DNA of 64,000 bases from NCBI GenBank assembly GCA_030323885.1, contig CM059186.1, positions 165,413,417-165,477,416 of the forward strand. The letters are read 5' to 3'. Below are positions 32,005 through 43,239 of this stretch, piece after piece. The notes beneath the pieces are model-generated. The model made no database searches. It was not told the origin of the DNA and worked only from the letters and a program-made list of their open reading frames with translations. How positions within the stretch are numbered: position 1 is the first letter of the stretch; each line of letters opens with the position of its first letter. This DNA is from Branchipolynoe longqiensis. Lineage: Eukaryota > Annelida > Polychaeta > Phyllodocida > Polynoidae. Position numbers and translations under genes: made by a program.

Positions 32005-32359
32005 TTAAAGCTGGATAGTCCGATCAAATATCAAATTTTCAAAACCAAACCAATCATCTAGATTTGATTTTACATATCTAACTTAGATACTGATGCACTC
32101 ATTAAGCATTTGTTTCTGTGTAGAAGGCAATACTGAGTCAATTTAACAGAACCTGTTACTGCAGAAGTCTATTGTGTCAGAGTTTTGGCAAGCATGCCAA
32201 AACTAATTTTCCATGTTTGCACTCAAAATATCTCAAAAGTTTACCATTTAAAATAAAAGTAACTTTCAACTAGTGTAAAGTAGATACTAGTGATCGATCT
32301 AATATATTTATCTCAGAAAAAATACAGAAATTCAAAACCATCGGACTATGCAACTTTTA
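32005..32359. mobile_element. MITE family M1, near-complete copy (355 bp)
   Basis: Left TTAAAGCTGGATAGTCCGAT, right ATCGGACTATGCAACTTTT. Internal order is as in 2372-2728, including TTTGGCAAGCATGCCAAAAC, a small palindrome shared by all well-kept copies. Confidence 0.82.
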
Positions 32360-33106
32360 GTAGCAGCGAGTGCTGAAAACACATGATGGGTAGAAATTCT
32401 CACAAAGCGCGATTCACCCGTGGGAAATACGTAAAGCACGTGCGTAATCAGAAGAGTTTACTCATGCAGCGCCTCTTGAGATTCTACTCAGACGAAAAAC
32501 GCCATTAGTTTAATTAACATGTCGACGTCCATGTTTCAGGAGTGGAGATGGATGGGGGGGGGGGTGGGGTGGAGGGGATGGCATGGCATTCACCGCGATG
32601 GCAGAATTGATTGCATCCGCCTGAATCCGGCTTATTAAAGTGGGGTGAGATTGGGGCTGGTCATAACTGGGACTGTGGTCACCGCGGGGGTCACCGTGTA
32701 GGGCCGCCTGAACCCTGACCCTTAAACCTTGAACCCTGAACTTTGAACCGCAGATCACAGCCAGGCTTGCGCAGCGGGCGGCTGAGGGCGTCATAACAGC
32801 GCCGAGCCCTGGCCCCTCGCCCCTCGCGCCTCGCGCCTCGCGCCCGGCGCCCGGCTCATCAAGCCCCGGGTGCGGTGGGCTCTGGGGGCGGGCGGTGTGT
32901 GAGGGATGGCCGAACCAGAGGGGGGAGAGCCGGGGCTGGTTGGGGTGGGGTGGGGGCGCAAAGGGTAGGAGGGGGAGGTAACAGCAAGCAAGGGCAGCAG
33001 GGCCACTCCACTCACACACTCACTTATCATTCGGTCGGGGCCAGCAGGATTTCATCAGGTCATGGCGGCGGCGAAGGGAGGCAGGGGCGGGGGAGGCGGG
33101 GTAGGG
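32360..33106. other. Unassigned GC-rich sequence
   Basis: G runs near 32554-32565, a CCTTGAACCCTGAAC-type short repeat at 32700-32750, and GCCTCGCGCCTCGCGCC at 32820-32845. The 169-codon minus-strand frame over 32510-33019 is compositionally biased (Pro/His/Ala-rich) and has no recognised domain, so it is not called a gene. Confidence 0.4.
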
Positions 33107-33456
33107 AGGGTGAAGGTAGGCCTACCGGGTTTGGTGGGTCACTAATGCAGCTGCAAGCTTAGATAAAAGATTCACCCCTACGCAGAGTAGGGGTGAATGA
33201 CAACGTCGTCTAAATATGGGCGAAAACTGCTTTTATATCGAACTGGTAAATATGAAAGTAAATATGAAGAATATATTTTGCTTCTTAAATTAAGAATCTA
33301 CATGCTGATTTCATTTACCCAGCCTTTCACCATTTTCTTTCTAATTAAATGGGTGCTTCTTCACCCCAACACTGCTTAGGGGGTGAACCTTTTATCTAGG
33401 GGTGAGGTGAGGGTGAAGGTACGGGGTTGCGGTGGGTCACTAATGCTGCCGCAAGC
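33107..33456. mobile_element. M3 element (239 bp) within a short duplication
   Basis: The element is 33160-33398: left TAGATAAAAGATTCACCCC, right GGGGTGAACCTTTTATCTA, inverted. Flanking segments 33107-33158 and 33409-33456 are near-duplicates (GGGTGAAGGTA...GGTGGGTCACTAATGC...GCAAGCT), so the region also carries a tandem duplication around the element. Confidence 0.68.
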
Positions 33457-33798
33457 TGGGATTTAGGCCGTCGGGATAATGTCGCCGATGAGCCCGCAGA
33501 TTTCCGTCCCGGTCACTTCCGGTGACCACCACCACCGGCCTGCACCTGCGACAGCTTCGGGTGTCATTAAAACCACGGACTGGCACCCCGCCCTGACCTC
33601 TCCCTCCCCCCGATCCACCTAACCCGACCCTCCACATCCTCCCTCCCCACCCCCTCCCCCAATTCACCCGCCGGCAGTAGTCGTCAGCATTCACTTCATA
33701 TTACACGTCGACCTAATACCGGGCGGACACCAGTCGATATCGGTGTAGCGGAAACCTGTTGATCGGGGATCAGGCCGCAATATCCATTTATATTCTAG
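33457..33798. other. Unassigned spacer
   Basis: C-rich near 33590-33670 and otherwise ordinary. No gene or repeat recognised. Confidence 0.4.
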
Positions 33799-34150
33799 TT
33801 GTTGTCGTTAGAGTTTTACGTCCTGGAAATATCTAAGGTCATATCAGGACTGATACCGACTTGTAACAGTGCACACTCATGGCGACTTTCTAGTGCTTCC
33901 CCACTAGGAAACCAGGGTGCCCGCACCATAACCTGATAACCTGATATCCCACTCAATCACATTATCCTGATATCGAGCCAACCGGTCCTTCCACTATCCT
34001 AATAATGCCGAGTGCCTAGCTAGGAAGCGACAGGTATCAATTTTGAAGTCATTGGTTTGACTTGACTAGGCGATTAACCCATGGGTTCGAATCCCACAAA
34101 ATACCAACATGGGAGACGGACGCTCAAGTTATTAGGCCATCCTGTCTGGT
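33799..34150 (-). mobile_element. SINE-1 copy, full length
   Basis: Antisense tail GAGTTTTACGTCCTGGAAAT to B-box complement GGGTTCGAATCCCA and head end GCCATCCTGTCTGG. A 9-bp tandem duplication (TAACCTGATA) sits in the body near 33930. Confidence 0.87.
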
Positions 34151-34360
34151 CCGGAGTCCGGAAGCATGACATCAGCTAGGTATTGCGGGGGGCGAACTGA
34201 CATTTTCCATTGGAAGCATGGAACATGTTAGGGCACCAACATGTGTAATTTGTGAATGACGTCACCGCGACCTACTTAGTTGACCTTAGTCAGCTATGAA
34301 CTACGGCTCCTAACTTTTAGCCTGACCTGACAGCCACACATGCAAGTTTTTACCCACCCA

Positions 34361-34683
34361 CTGGATGCTGTGGCCTAATCGACATAGTGCATACATACTT
34401 CTTCTGTGGAAGGGTAGGTGTTGGAATCCCAGGTGAGTTGAATGAATGGCTTACAAACTTGATATTTGTCGCTACCTACATTATTGCATGGCATGACTAG
34501 GATATAGAAAAGACTGGTTAGTTTGGTATCAGAATAATGTGACTGTGTGGGATATTGGATCATGGTGCTGGCGGCCTGCCCTCATGGTGTGGCAGCCACC
34601 ATGAGTGTGCACAGTCACAAGTCAGTACCCATCTTGATATGTCCATAGATTTTGCTCTGATTTAAAACCACAACAAACAAATA
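34361..34683 (+). mobile_element. SINE-1 copy, full length but diverged
   Basis: CACTGGATGCTGTGGCCTAA head, B box GTTGGAATCCCAGG, full body, and tail CTGATTTAAAACCACAACAA. More substitutions than most copies, so probably old. Confidence 0.82.
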
Positions 34684-35994
34684 AACTTTACATTCCCCTC
34701 CCACCCACCCACTGGTCAAGTGCTGCGGGGTACCTTTTGCGTTATCGAATCAAATATTGATTTTGACTCCTAAATTGTTTGTTACCTTCCTCTTGCTATT
34801 TATCCTGAACCGTAACTGTGTTCGTGATTTGTTTGCCTTGTTCCCCTTGTCCTGATTGTAATGTATCGCTTTGACCTGACCTACTGTGCACGGATACCAA
34901 CTGTGTCACATTTTGGCTTCCTTGCACTGGAGCTTTACCCGCCAGCCATGGTGTCTTAGCTGTCTTACAGTCCGATATAATGATATGAGCCTTGTTCACC
35001 GGTATGAACTGCCAATCGCCGTAAATACGGTTTTTGGTTCATTGTAATCAAGAGAACAGCCAGCGCACCAGGTTGTAAAAATATACGGATTTTCGGTTCG
35101 GATTTATATATTGGCAAAGAACATATTATTCTCGGGCAACGGAGTGGGGACCAGGATTATGTAACAGAGAAGCAATGGGTGCCCCACTTGCTTTGTGACA
35201 TAATCGACTATGTGGAAATGTGATAACACATATCGACCGAGGTTATGATCTGATGTTCATACTTAAGAGACCGTTAATAATTATTGAAATGTTTCCATCA
35301 TGGACTAGAAAGAGTGCATTGAGGGAGAGAAGCATTGATATATGTTTGTTCTAACTGTCTGCAAATGTTACCATGGGACCGATGGACCAGCACACCCAGC
35401 CATCCTGCATACATTATGGACAACACCTGCAGCTGGGGTTGAGTGACACCTGCCCCCTATTAGGGCATCACCCACCCAAGCAGTAGAGGGTGTCTGATTG
35501 GCTGGCTGTGTGAGCCCAGTCACCTGCATTCCTTCGACCGTCTGAACTGTACAAGGAGGACACACAAGGAAGACACTCCACTTTCTACACTCAAACATGC
35601 AACATCTATTCCAAAGACACTGAGCTGTGGGGAACAACCATTGGACCCAGGTTCAATGGCCTGTAGGCACTGATTCTTATATACACCAGCAAGATTCATG
35701 CGGATCTGTGTGGTCAGTTGGTAAGGAGTGAGGGTGATAGGTTGCCAGTAGGTGAACAGAAGTTGATGCTAATTAACTACAACCTATTCACTGTCAATCT
35801 TGCGTGACTTGTCTTCCTTTATTCCTTATGAGTTGTTGAGAGTAATGACAGGTTGGAACTGACAGACAGTTGCCAGAACACACCTGTGGAGACTAGTAAT
35901 GTTTGGGGTTCAGACGGCCGAGTCCCGACATATTACAAGGTGGTGGGGTTGATCATTTTGATAGCATTGGAGTGTCAGAAGAAACCCTGCTGTC
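34684..35994. other. Unassigned intergenic sequence
   Basis: No repeat family recognised. The minus-strand 89-codon frame at 35368-35637 is Cys-rich but has no known pattern, and there is no splice or promoter context to support it. Confidence 0.4.
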
Positions 35995-36432
35995 ACTTGG
36001 GAGGTGTGTGGTGGGGGTCTAGGGAGATGGTGGGGGTGTGGTGGGGTCTTAGGGATGTGGTGGGGTTGTAGGTATGTGTGTTGGTGGTGTAGGTCTGTGG
36101 TGTGTGTGGTGGGGGTGTAAATGTGTATGGTTGAGGTATAGGTGTGTGTGGTGAGGGTGTAGGTGTGTAGCGGTGGTGTAGGTGTGGTGCGTGTGTTGTG
36201 GGATTGTACGTGTGTGGTGTGGGGTGTGGAGGGGGTTTAGGGATGTGGTGAGAGTTTAGGTGTGTGGTGGGGGTTTAGGGATGCTAATGATTGTAAGGTG
36301 CCGCTCTGCAAGACCCCTACAACTCTACCATAAACCACCTACACCTCCTCGATACACACTGTACACCCCCACCTGCACCCCCACCATACCCACCTACACC
36401 TCAACCACACACACCATCAACCTCCACCACAA
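35995..36432. repeat. G/T-rich block followed by C/A-rich block
   Basis: 35995-36290 is built of GTGTGGTGGGGGT and GGTGTAGGTGTG words. From about 36310 to 36432 the same strand carries complementary words (CACCTACACC, CACCCCCACC). The purine skew therefore flips around 36300, giving a large imperfect inverted arrangement. Confidence 0.7.
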
Positions 36433-36490
36433 AGAATGTGTGTATGGTGGCAGGGGTGGCCAGCAATTTGGAAAAACTACCGACTGATGA

Positions 36491-37185
36491 ATTAGTAGTC
36501 TTGTGACACCGGCGTCGGTTGACACCCTTTCTTGTCTTGTAACTCACCTCGTAATGCAGGCCAGTGTAGTAATGAACTGCCGGGTCATACATTCATCCAA
36601 TAATTTGGACTTTCACAGAAACAATAATGCAATTCTATGAATTAGTAGTCTTGTGACACCACCATCGGTTGACGCCCCTTTCTGTCTTGTGACTCACCCT
36701 ATAATGCAGGCCAGTGTAATATGCACTGAACCCGTATAGTATTCCCCTGAAGCAGAATTAAAGTTGATACCGGGCCGAGTCATACATATGTCCAATAATT
36801 AGGACTTTCACAGAAACAATGATGCAATGCTAGGAATTAGTAGTCTTGTGACACCGGGATCGGTTGACACCCTTTCTTGTCTGGTAACTCACCTCATAAT
36901 GCGGGCCAGTGTAGTAATGAACTGCCGAGTCATACATACATCCAATAATTTGGACTTTCACAGAAACAATGATGCAATGCTAGGAATTAGTAGTCTTGTG
37001 ACACCGGGATCGGTTGACACCCTTTCTTGTCTGGTAACTCACCTCATAATGCGGGCCAGTGTAGTAATGAACTGCCGAGTCATACATACATCCAATAATT
37101 TGGACTTTCACAGAAACAATAATGCAATGCTATGAATAAGTAGTCTTGTCACACCGGCGTTGGTTGACACCCCTTATCTGTCTCA
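36491..37185. repeat. 150-bp satellite, four and a half units
   Basis: Units begin ATTAGTAGTCTTGTGACACC at 36491, 36641, 36836, 36986 and (ATAAG variant) 37136, with lengths 150, 195, 150 and 150. The 195-bp unit carries a 45-bp insertion near 36720-36775. Units three and four appear identical base for base. Because 150 is divisible by three, one frame remains open across units; there is no independent sign that it is translated. Confidence 0.88.
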
Positions 37186-38103
37186 TGTCACTGCTAAAAC
37201 TCTCCAAATCCGCCACACGTGCGTGGGTGGCTCCGCCCTGGTCCGAGGCCGATGCACGATCTAGAAAGCTCCATTCCGGTTGACCACCCATGTGTATCCA
37301 AGTCAAATACATTATCCTGCAAATCCTAACAATCCAACGAAATGAAGTTCACAATATCTAATATCAAATGGAGTATCCATTTCCTAATGCTATCTTCTCC
37401 ACTCCTGTTAAGGTTATAGTGCCGGGCACCAGAAACTCCACGAGAACTTTGTAGGACATCTGTCTCAGGAAGCCGGTTAACTCTTTGTGCTGCATTCGAG
37501 GTACACCTACTTCTCACTGTGCAATAATTAACCAGGAGTACGAGAACAAGGTGAAATATATATATATATGATGGTATGTCAGGTAAGGAGCCGCCATATA
37601 GACAGGTCGGCGTGGATAGAGTGATGACATTAGGGAGCCTAGGTGGTGTAATGGTTAGCAGACTAGCCATGAATGCAAGAGATGTGTGTTGCAGATTCCT
37701 TTTCTTGGCCCAATATTTCCCATTTTCAACACTCCACCAACATATTTATGTATGTTTATTTTTGTTCTATTCTGTAAGAAGATTATCACTTTATATCAGG
37801 TAAATAAAATCTGATAAAAAACAGTATGATATATACATTGCAGTGATATTATAAGTATTTGACATGGTCCCGATGTTAATGTTACCTACTTTCGACAGGC
37901 AAATATCATTTTGGGGGAGTTCTGGAGGATCTGATGTTGACCAGACGTTGGAATGATATCGGAATGTCGTCACAATGTGGGCTGGGTAATGTTGAAGATA
38001 GTTAGTTGCTCACTGTGCATTATGTTCCGTAGACAAGGGCTTCTGGAGGATTTCCACCACAAACCGGGCCTCTGATAGCACTGACAAGAAGTAGTAATGC
38101 CGG
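37186..38103. other. Unassigned, with a SINE-3 head
   Basis: 37633-37700 on the plus strand reads GGGAGCCTAGGTGGTGTAAT and GGTTAGCAGACTAGCC, the SINE-3 head, with a decayed B box (TGCAGATTCCTT). (TA)n lies at 37556-37569. The remainder is unrecognised. Confidence 0.5.
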
Positions 38104-38830
38104 TTGCATCACACTGCGCATGTCCTGTGCATTGATAAGAACACTTCAGTACTGAAGCTGGAGAATCACATAACCGGATTGGAAAGCTTCCAATTAATTA
38201 TACTCACATTATGCTTATATATCACATATATTAAATGCATGCTATTTAATTCATTGAACTATGCAGCTTTAATACACCAGACCAGACCAACCAGACAGGA
38301 TGGCCGAAGGAGTTAGAGCGTCCGTCTCCCGTGTTGGTAGATCGTTGGATCATGGATTCGAAACCTGGTCAAGGCAAACCAATGACTTAAAAATTTACAC
38401 TTATTGCTTCTTAGCCTGGCGCTCAGCATTACTAGGATAGGGCAAGGAGCAGTGGAATGAGGAAGATGCGGATTGCATCACACTGCGCATGCCCTGTGCA
38501 TTGATAAGAACACTGCAGTACTGAAGCTGGAGAATCAAATAACTGGAGTGGAAAGCTTCCAATTAATTATACTCGCATAATCCTTATATATCACATGTAT
38601 TGAATGCATACTATTTAATTCATTCGACTATGCAGCTTTAATAGACCAGACAAGACCAACCAGACGGGATGGCTAAACGAGTTAAAGCGTCCGTCTCCTG
38701 TGTTGGTAGATCGTGGGTTCGAACTTTGGTCGAGTCAAACCCATGACTTAAAAATTGAATCTTGTTGAATCTTAGCCTGGCGCTCAGCATTATTAGGATA
38801 GGGCAAGGAGCAGTGGAATGAGGAAGACTA
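38104..38830. repeat. Tandem duplication, 368-bp unit, of an M1-end plus SINE-1-head composite
   Basis: TTGCATCACACTGCGCATG occurs at 38104 and 38472. Each unit contains an M1 right terminus (GAACTATGCAGCTTTAA and CGACTATGCAGCTTTAA). A SINE-1 head follows (CCAGACAGGATGGCCGAAGG at about 38291; CCAGACGGGATGGCTAAACG at about 38659), truncated in the body at GGATAGGGCAAGGAGCAGTG. The identical truncation point in both shows the composite formed first and was then duplicated. Confidence 0.85.
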
Positions 38831-39161
38831 ATCATCCATGATTGAAATTTCCCCTGCTTAATCAACCAATGTACACACAAATATTGATATACACTTTTCG
38901 CCCTGGTATTTGCTTTCAAATGTTGGACCTATCGTTGCGCACCCACCACGCCTAATCACGGGTCAATTCTCATCTAGAGGCAATTGAGCCGCAAGTCCCA
39001 TATCAGGCAATAAATACTTCACATATATTGATTAAATCAGAGGTAGCCGAAATCTCTAACCGGATATGAGTCATGTTGAAGTCCGATTAGATCAGTGGAG
39101 CATGGGAATTGGATTCTCATTTTCGAATCAATCGAATTTCATCAGATAGAACTGCTCATAT
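38831..39161. other. Unassigned spacer
   Basis: Nothing recognised apart from ordinary AT-rich sequence. Confidence 0.4.
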
Positions 39162-40557
39162 TTAAAGCTGCATAGTCTGATGAAGCATCACATTTTCTAA
39201 ACCAAAACAATTATCTAGATTTGATTGTAGATGTCTTACTTAGATACTGATGCAGTTATTAAGCATTTGTTGCCACAGAGAAGGGAATACTGGGTAAATT
39301 TAATAGAACCTGTTACTGCTGAATCCTATGGGGAGAAAGGCGGGTGGGGAGGACAGAAGGAGGGCGGGAGGGGAGGACAGAAGGAGAGCGGGAGGGGAGG
39401 ACATAAGGAGGGCGGGAGGGGAGGACAGAAGGAGGGCGGGAGGGGAGGAGAGAAGGAGGGTGGGAGGGGAGGACAGAAGGAGGGCGGGAGGGGAGGACAG
39501 AGGGAGGAGGGAGGACAGAAGGAGGGTGTGAGGGGAGGACAGAAAGGAGGGCGCGAGGGAGGACAGAAGGAGGGCGGGAGGGGAGGACAGAAGGAGGACG
39601 AGAGGGGAGGATAGAAGGAGGGGAGGAGGGAGGACAGAAGGAGGGCGGGAGGGGAGGACAGAAGGAGGACGAGATGGGGAGGACAGAAGGAGGGGAGGAG
39701 GGGAGGACAGAAGGAGGGTGGGAGGGGAGGACAGAAGGAGGGTGGGAGGGGAGGACAGAAGGAGGGCGGGAGGGGAGGACATAAGGAGGACGGGAGGGGA
39801 GGATAGAAGGAGGGGAGGAGGGGAGGACAGAAGGAGGGCGGGAGGGGAGGACATAAGGAGGACGAGAGGGGAGGAGAGAAGGAGGAGAGGAGGGAGGACA
39901 GAAGGAGGATGGGAGGGGAGGGCAGAAGGAGGGCGGAGTGGAGGACATAAGGAGGGTGGGAGGGGAGGATAGAAGGAGGGCGGAAGGGAGGACAGAAGGA
40001 GGGCGAGAGGGAGGACATAAGGAGGGCGGAAGGGGAGGATAGACGGAGGGCAGGAGGGGAGGACAGAAGGAGGGTGGGAGGGGAGGCCAGAGGAGGGCGG
40101 AAGGGGAGGACATAAGGAGGGTGGGAGGGGAGGACATACGGAGGGAGGGAGGGGAGACAGAAGGAGGGCGGGAGGGGAGGACAGAAGGAGGGTGGGAGGG
40201 GAGGACATACGGAGGGCGGGAGGGGAGGACATACGGAGGGTGGGAGGGGAGGACATACGGAGGGAGGGAGGGGAGGACATAAGGAGGGTGGGAGGGGAGG
40301 ACAGAAGGGGCGTGGGAGGGGAGGACAGAAGGAGGGCGGGTCGTAGGACAGAAGGACGGCGGGAGGGGTCCCATCGCAGTTTTGGCGTGTTTGCTCAAAT
40401 TAATTTGACTTGGTTATACTTCAAATATCTCAAAAGTTAGCTATTTAAAATTAAAGTTACTTCAAACTAGATTAAGGTAGATTATAACAATCAATTTCAT
40501 ATAGTTATCACAGAGAAAAATGGCCGAAACTCAAAACCATCGGACTATGCAACTTTA
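39162..40557. mobile_element. MITE family M1 expanded by a minisatellite
   Basis: M1 left half 39162-39330 (TTAAAGCTGCATAGTCTGAT to GTTACTGCTGAATCCTATG) and right half 40370-40557 (GCAGTTTTGGCGTGTTTGCT to CATCGGACTATGCAACTTTA) join neatly if the 1.04-kb array is removed. Confidence 0.82.
39331..40369 (+). repeat. 24-bp minisatellite, about 43 copies, inside M1
   Basis: Unit begins GGAGGGCGGGAGG and ends GAGGACAGAA, purine-only apart from one or two C/T. Variants carry CATAAGG for CAGAAGG or GACGAGAGG for GGCGGGAGG. A 24-bp period equals eight codons, so all frames stay open and give (SVLPSRPP)n-like translations of up to 361 codons on the minus strand. These are not genes. Confidence 0.92.
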
Positions 40558-40651
40558 TGGCAAACTGCAAAATATTGAGTTCTGAAGCAACATGCCCATT
40601 ATACACGACACACAAAACGCTAACATTCCCCATACCTTATAGCTAGTTAAT

Positions 40652-41216
40652 GCCCTGTCACAATACGGCGTATGGCGGCGGCATTTGTAAAACCTACCGC
40701 AAAAGTGTGAAAAATGTTGTGGGACAACGTATGGTGACCTTTGTGCACTGCGGTGTCTTTTGCAGCATATGTGTAACCGAGACGTAACCTATACATAACC
40801 TATACATAACCTACCCCTAGCCTATGGCGGCATATTCAAAGCATAACCCAACCTATGCGCAGCGTACTGTGATGTGGTTTGACGGTTGTGATTGACAAGT
40901 TCAGTGTATGCCTAACCTATGCTGACGGTACCCCTAACCTATGCATAATGTATGCCGGCGTATGCATAGCGTACGTCTAGCGTATGAGCAGCATATGAGC
41001 CATACGCTGCCATACGCTGTCAATTTTGAGCATGCACAACATTTTTTTGGACGGACACGCATAAGATGGCGTATGATGGCGTATGATGAGCGTATACAAC
41101 GTATGCCCAACCTACGCATAGCGTATGCATAGCATATGACGGCATATGACAGCGTATGGGTCGAAAACCGCATAAGCCGGCATACGCTTATGCCATATGC
41201 CGTAGTGTGACAGCCC
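40652..41216. mobile_element. Word-repeat TIR element f (about 565 bp)
   Basis: Left GCCCTGTCACAATACGGCGT, right (inverted) GCCGTAGTGTGACAGCCCC. The interior is made of CCTATGC/GCGTATGNC/ATACGC words across its full length. The left terminus is nearly the same as that of element a at 3243, but the interior vocabulary is different. Confidence 0.7.
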
Positions 41217-41330
41217 CATAAGGAGGTCCAAGTGATGGCATCGGCGGTGATTCACTGGCAATCACTGCATCTTTCCTACCACCTTCTGGCCTTCCCAGCA
41301 CGCTGTAAATGAAAACAGATCAGCCTCATA

Positions 41331-41515
41331 AGATAACTCCAGCATAGGACAATCTCACCTATAACAACTGTCACGTCAGATAGCTCTCACATAGCACAAC
41401 TTCCACATGGGATAATTCTCATGTAGGACAACTCTCACGTAGGTCAACTCACCTGTAGTACACCCCTCATTTAGGATAACTCTCACCTTGGACAACTCTC
41501 ACATAGGACAAGTTC
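41331..41515 (+). repeat. About 20-bp degenerate tandem array
   Basis: Words of the form TAGGACAACTCTCAC recur about nine times with substitutions and spacing of 18-22 bp. 41516-41874 has nothing recognised. Confidence 0.6.
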
Positions 41516-41874
41516 TCTGGAGTAAAGTTCTATCTCCTAGTCCTAGCACTTTAGCGCGAATGACCCCTGCACACCTGGTACAGTAATGTAGGTCAGAACA
41601 TAGTTACACAATTGGATATATCTTTAATGAAATGTGTGGCATAAATCATTCATATAACTGAAAGATCACTTTGACTCATAGACAGCTAATTAATGGGAAT
41701 GTTTTCAGGAGCAGATGACTACAATAGAGTTCCACATTGAAGGCATGACAGTGCCTACTTTGACTAACAATAATAGTGAATTTGAAGCACTTTAACAATG
41801 CTTTATAACCTATTTAATTCCACCAATCACTTCCCTGCCTGACACAATATATCCTTGGATATAGTTCTGACGCC

Positions 41875-42165
41875 CCTTTCCTCCTTCGCTTTGCCCTTCC
41901 GGCCCGCCTCCGCTCCTCCCGTCCCGCCTTAGTCCCCTCCTCCCCCCATGCCCTCCTTCTCTCCTCCCCTCCTCCTCTCCTCTCCTTCCCCGCTCCTCCA
42001 CTCCTCTGTCATCCAGTCTTTCCTTCCTCCCCTCCTCCCCTCCTCCCTTCTCCCCTGTCCCGTCCTTTCTCCTCGCCTCCCGCCCTCCTCCTTCCTATCC
42101 GCGCCCCTCCCGCTACCCCCCTCCTATCCTCCCCCCTCCTCCCCTCCCCCCCTCCCCCCACCGCG
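41875..42165 (+). repeat. Pyrimidine-rich tract
   Basis: (CTCCTCCC)-like words almost free of purines for about 290 bp. Frames on both strands are low-complexity. Confidence 0.8.
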
Positions 42166-43225
42166 GTAGTAGTATATGGACACATCACCCGCCCATCCGC
42201 GCCGTAGACTCCGTGCCCATTCTGTGGCTTCCGACCTGTTCAAGCGCCTGAATTCCGATCACCGAACAAAGTGAGAAAAAAAAAAAAAGCTAAATCAAAT
42301 AAACAAACAATGAAAGCGTCCACAAATAAAACATCTGTTACAGTGGCGCCTGTGAAAGATGACTCCCCGATTTCCTGGAGAAGCTCCCATTCCCATCCCA
42401 AAGAAGATCCTCACCCGCCCACCCACCCAAAATTATGGATTCATTATCTTTACAAATCGAGGGTGGTCATTCAAAGATAACAAGCAAGTAATCCCAAACC
42501 CGCCATTGAAGTCCACCGCAGCCAATTCCAAAAGTGTCAGTTTGAGCTCATGCAAAATGGAAGTAAAAAAAAAACACCAACAAAAACCCACGCGCCCTGA
42601 TTCGATTCAAATTGTTAAAGTCGTTTGCGATGCTGCAGGAATTATCTCCGCGAGCACTCAGTAGAATAATAACTTCGTTTTTTTTTAAATAGAAGGGAAG
42701 GGGAAGGTGGTTGGGTATAATTTATAGTTGTGTGACATTACCAGATGACTGATGCGACAGAGCCGTGGGGCGTGACCCCACACGGTGAGTGGGGACCAAT
42801 ATCTCACAGACAAGATTTCCTCGCCGGGTGGCCGTCAACCCCATCACCTAAAAAATCGCAGCCATTTTCCCACCAATATGTGTAAGGTACGAATGCGCTC
42901 TAGGAGCTAAACTCACAATAAGACCACAATTATTGGGACACAAAATTGCTAATTATGCGCGTCTTAATTGTTATGGTGCCCTTTGCTTCATACAAATTGT
43001 ACATCTTTAATAAATTAAAATAACAAGTTTGTTGTTGTTTTAAAACCCCCCGGGAATTATCTTGATTAGTGGGAGCCACTCCGCTCTCCTCCGCTGCTGG
43101 AGTTGAGCGCCCTGAGCGGCGTCAGACAGACGCGCTCCAAGGCAGTGATGTCCTAGTAGGTGGCAACTTTAATAACGCCATGAAAAACGCACGTGTCCAT
43201 TCAGTAGGACACCGGCAATAAAACT
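42166..43225. other. Unassigned intergenic sequence
   Basis: Several A runs (42275-42287, about 42567) and a T run at about 42679. The frame at 42271-42664 lacks any known motif. No gene supported. Confidence 0.4.
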
Positions 43226-43239
43226 GTGCAAGCCCAGCG

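Noticed and set aside
32510..33019. 169-codon minus-strand frame in GC-rich sequence
   Set aside because: Biased composition, overlapping frames open on both strands, no recognisable domain or exon boundary.
39300..40398. Frames of 326 and 361 codons on the minus strand (Pro/Ser/Leu-rich)
   Set aside because: They lie wholly over the 24-bp minisatellite, whose period is a multiple of three, so openness is automatic. Three overlapping frames are open at once and the flanks are M1 MITE.
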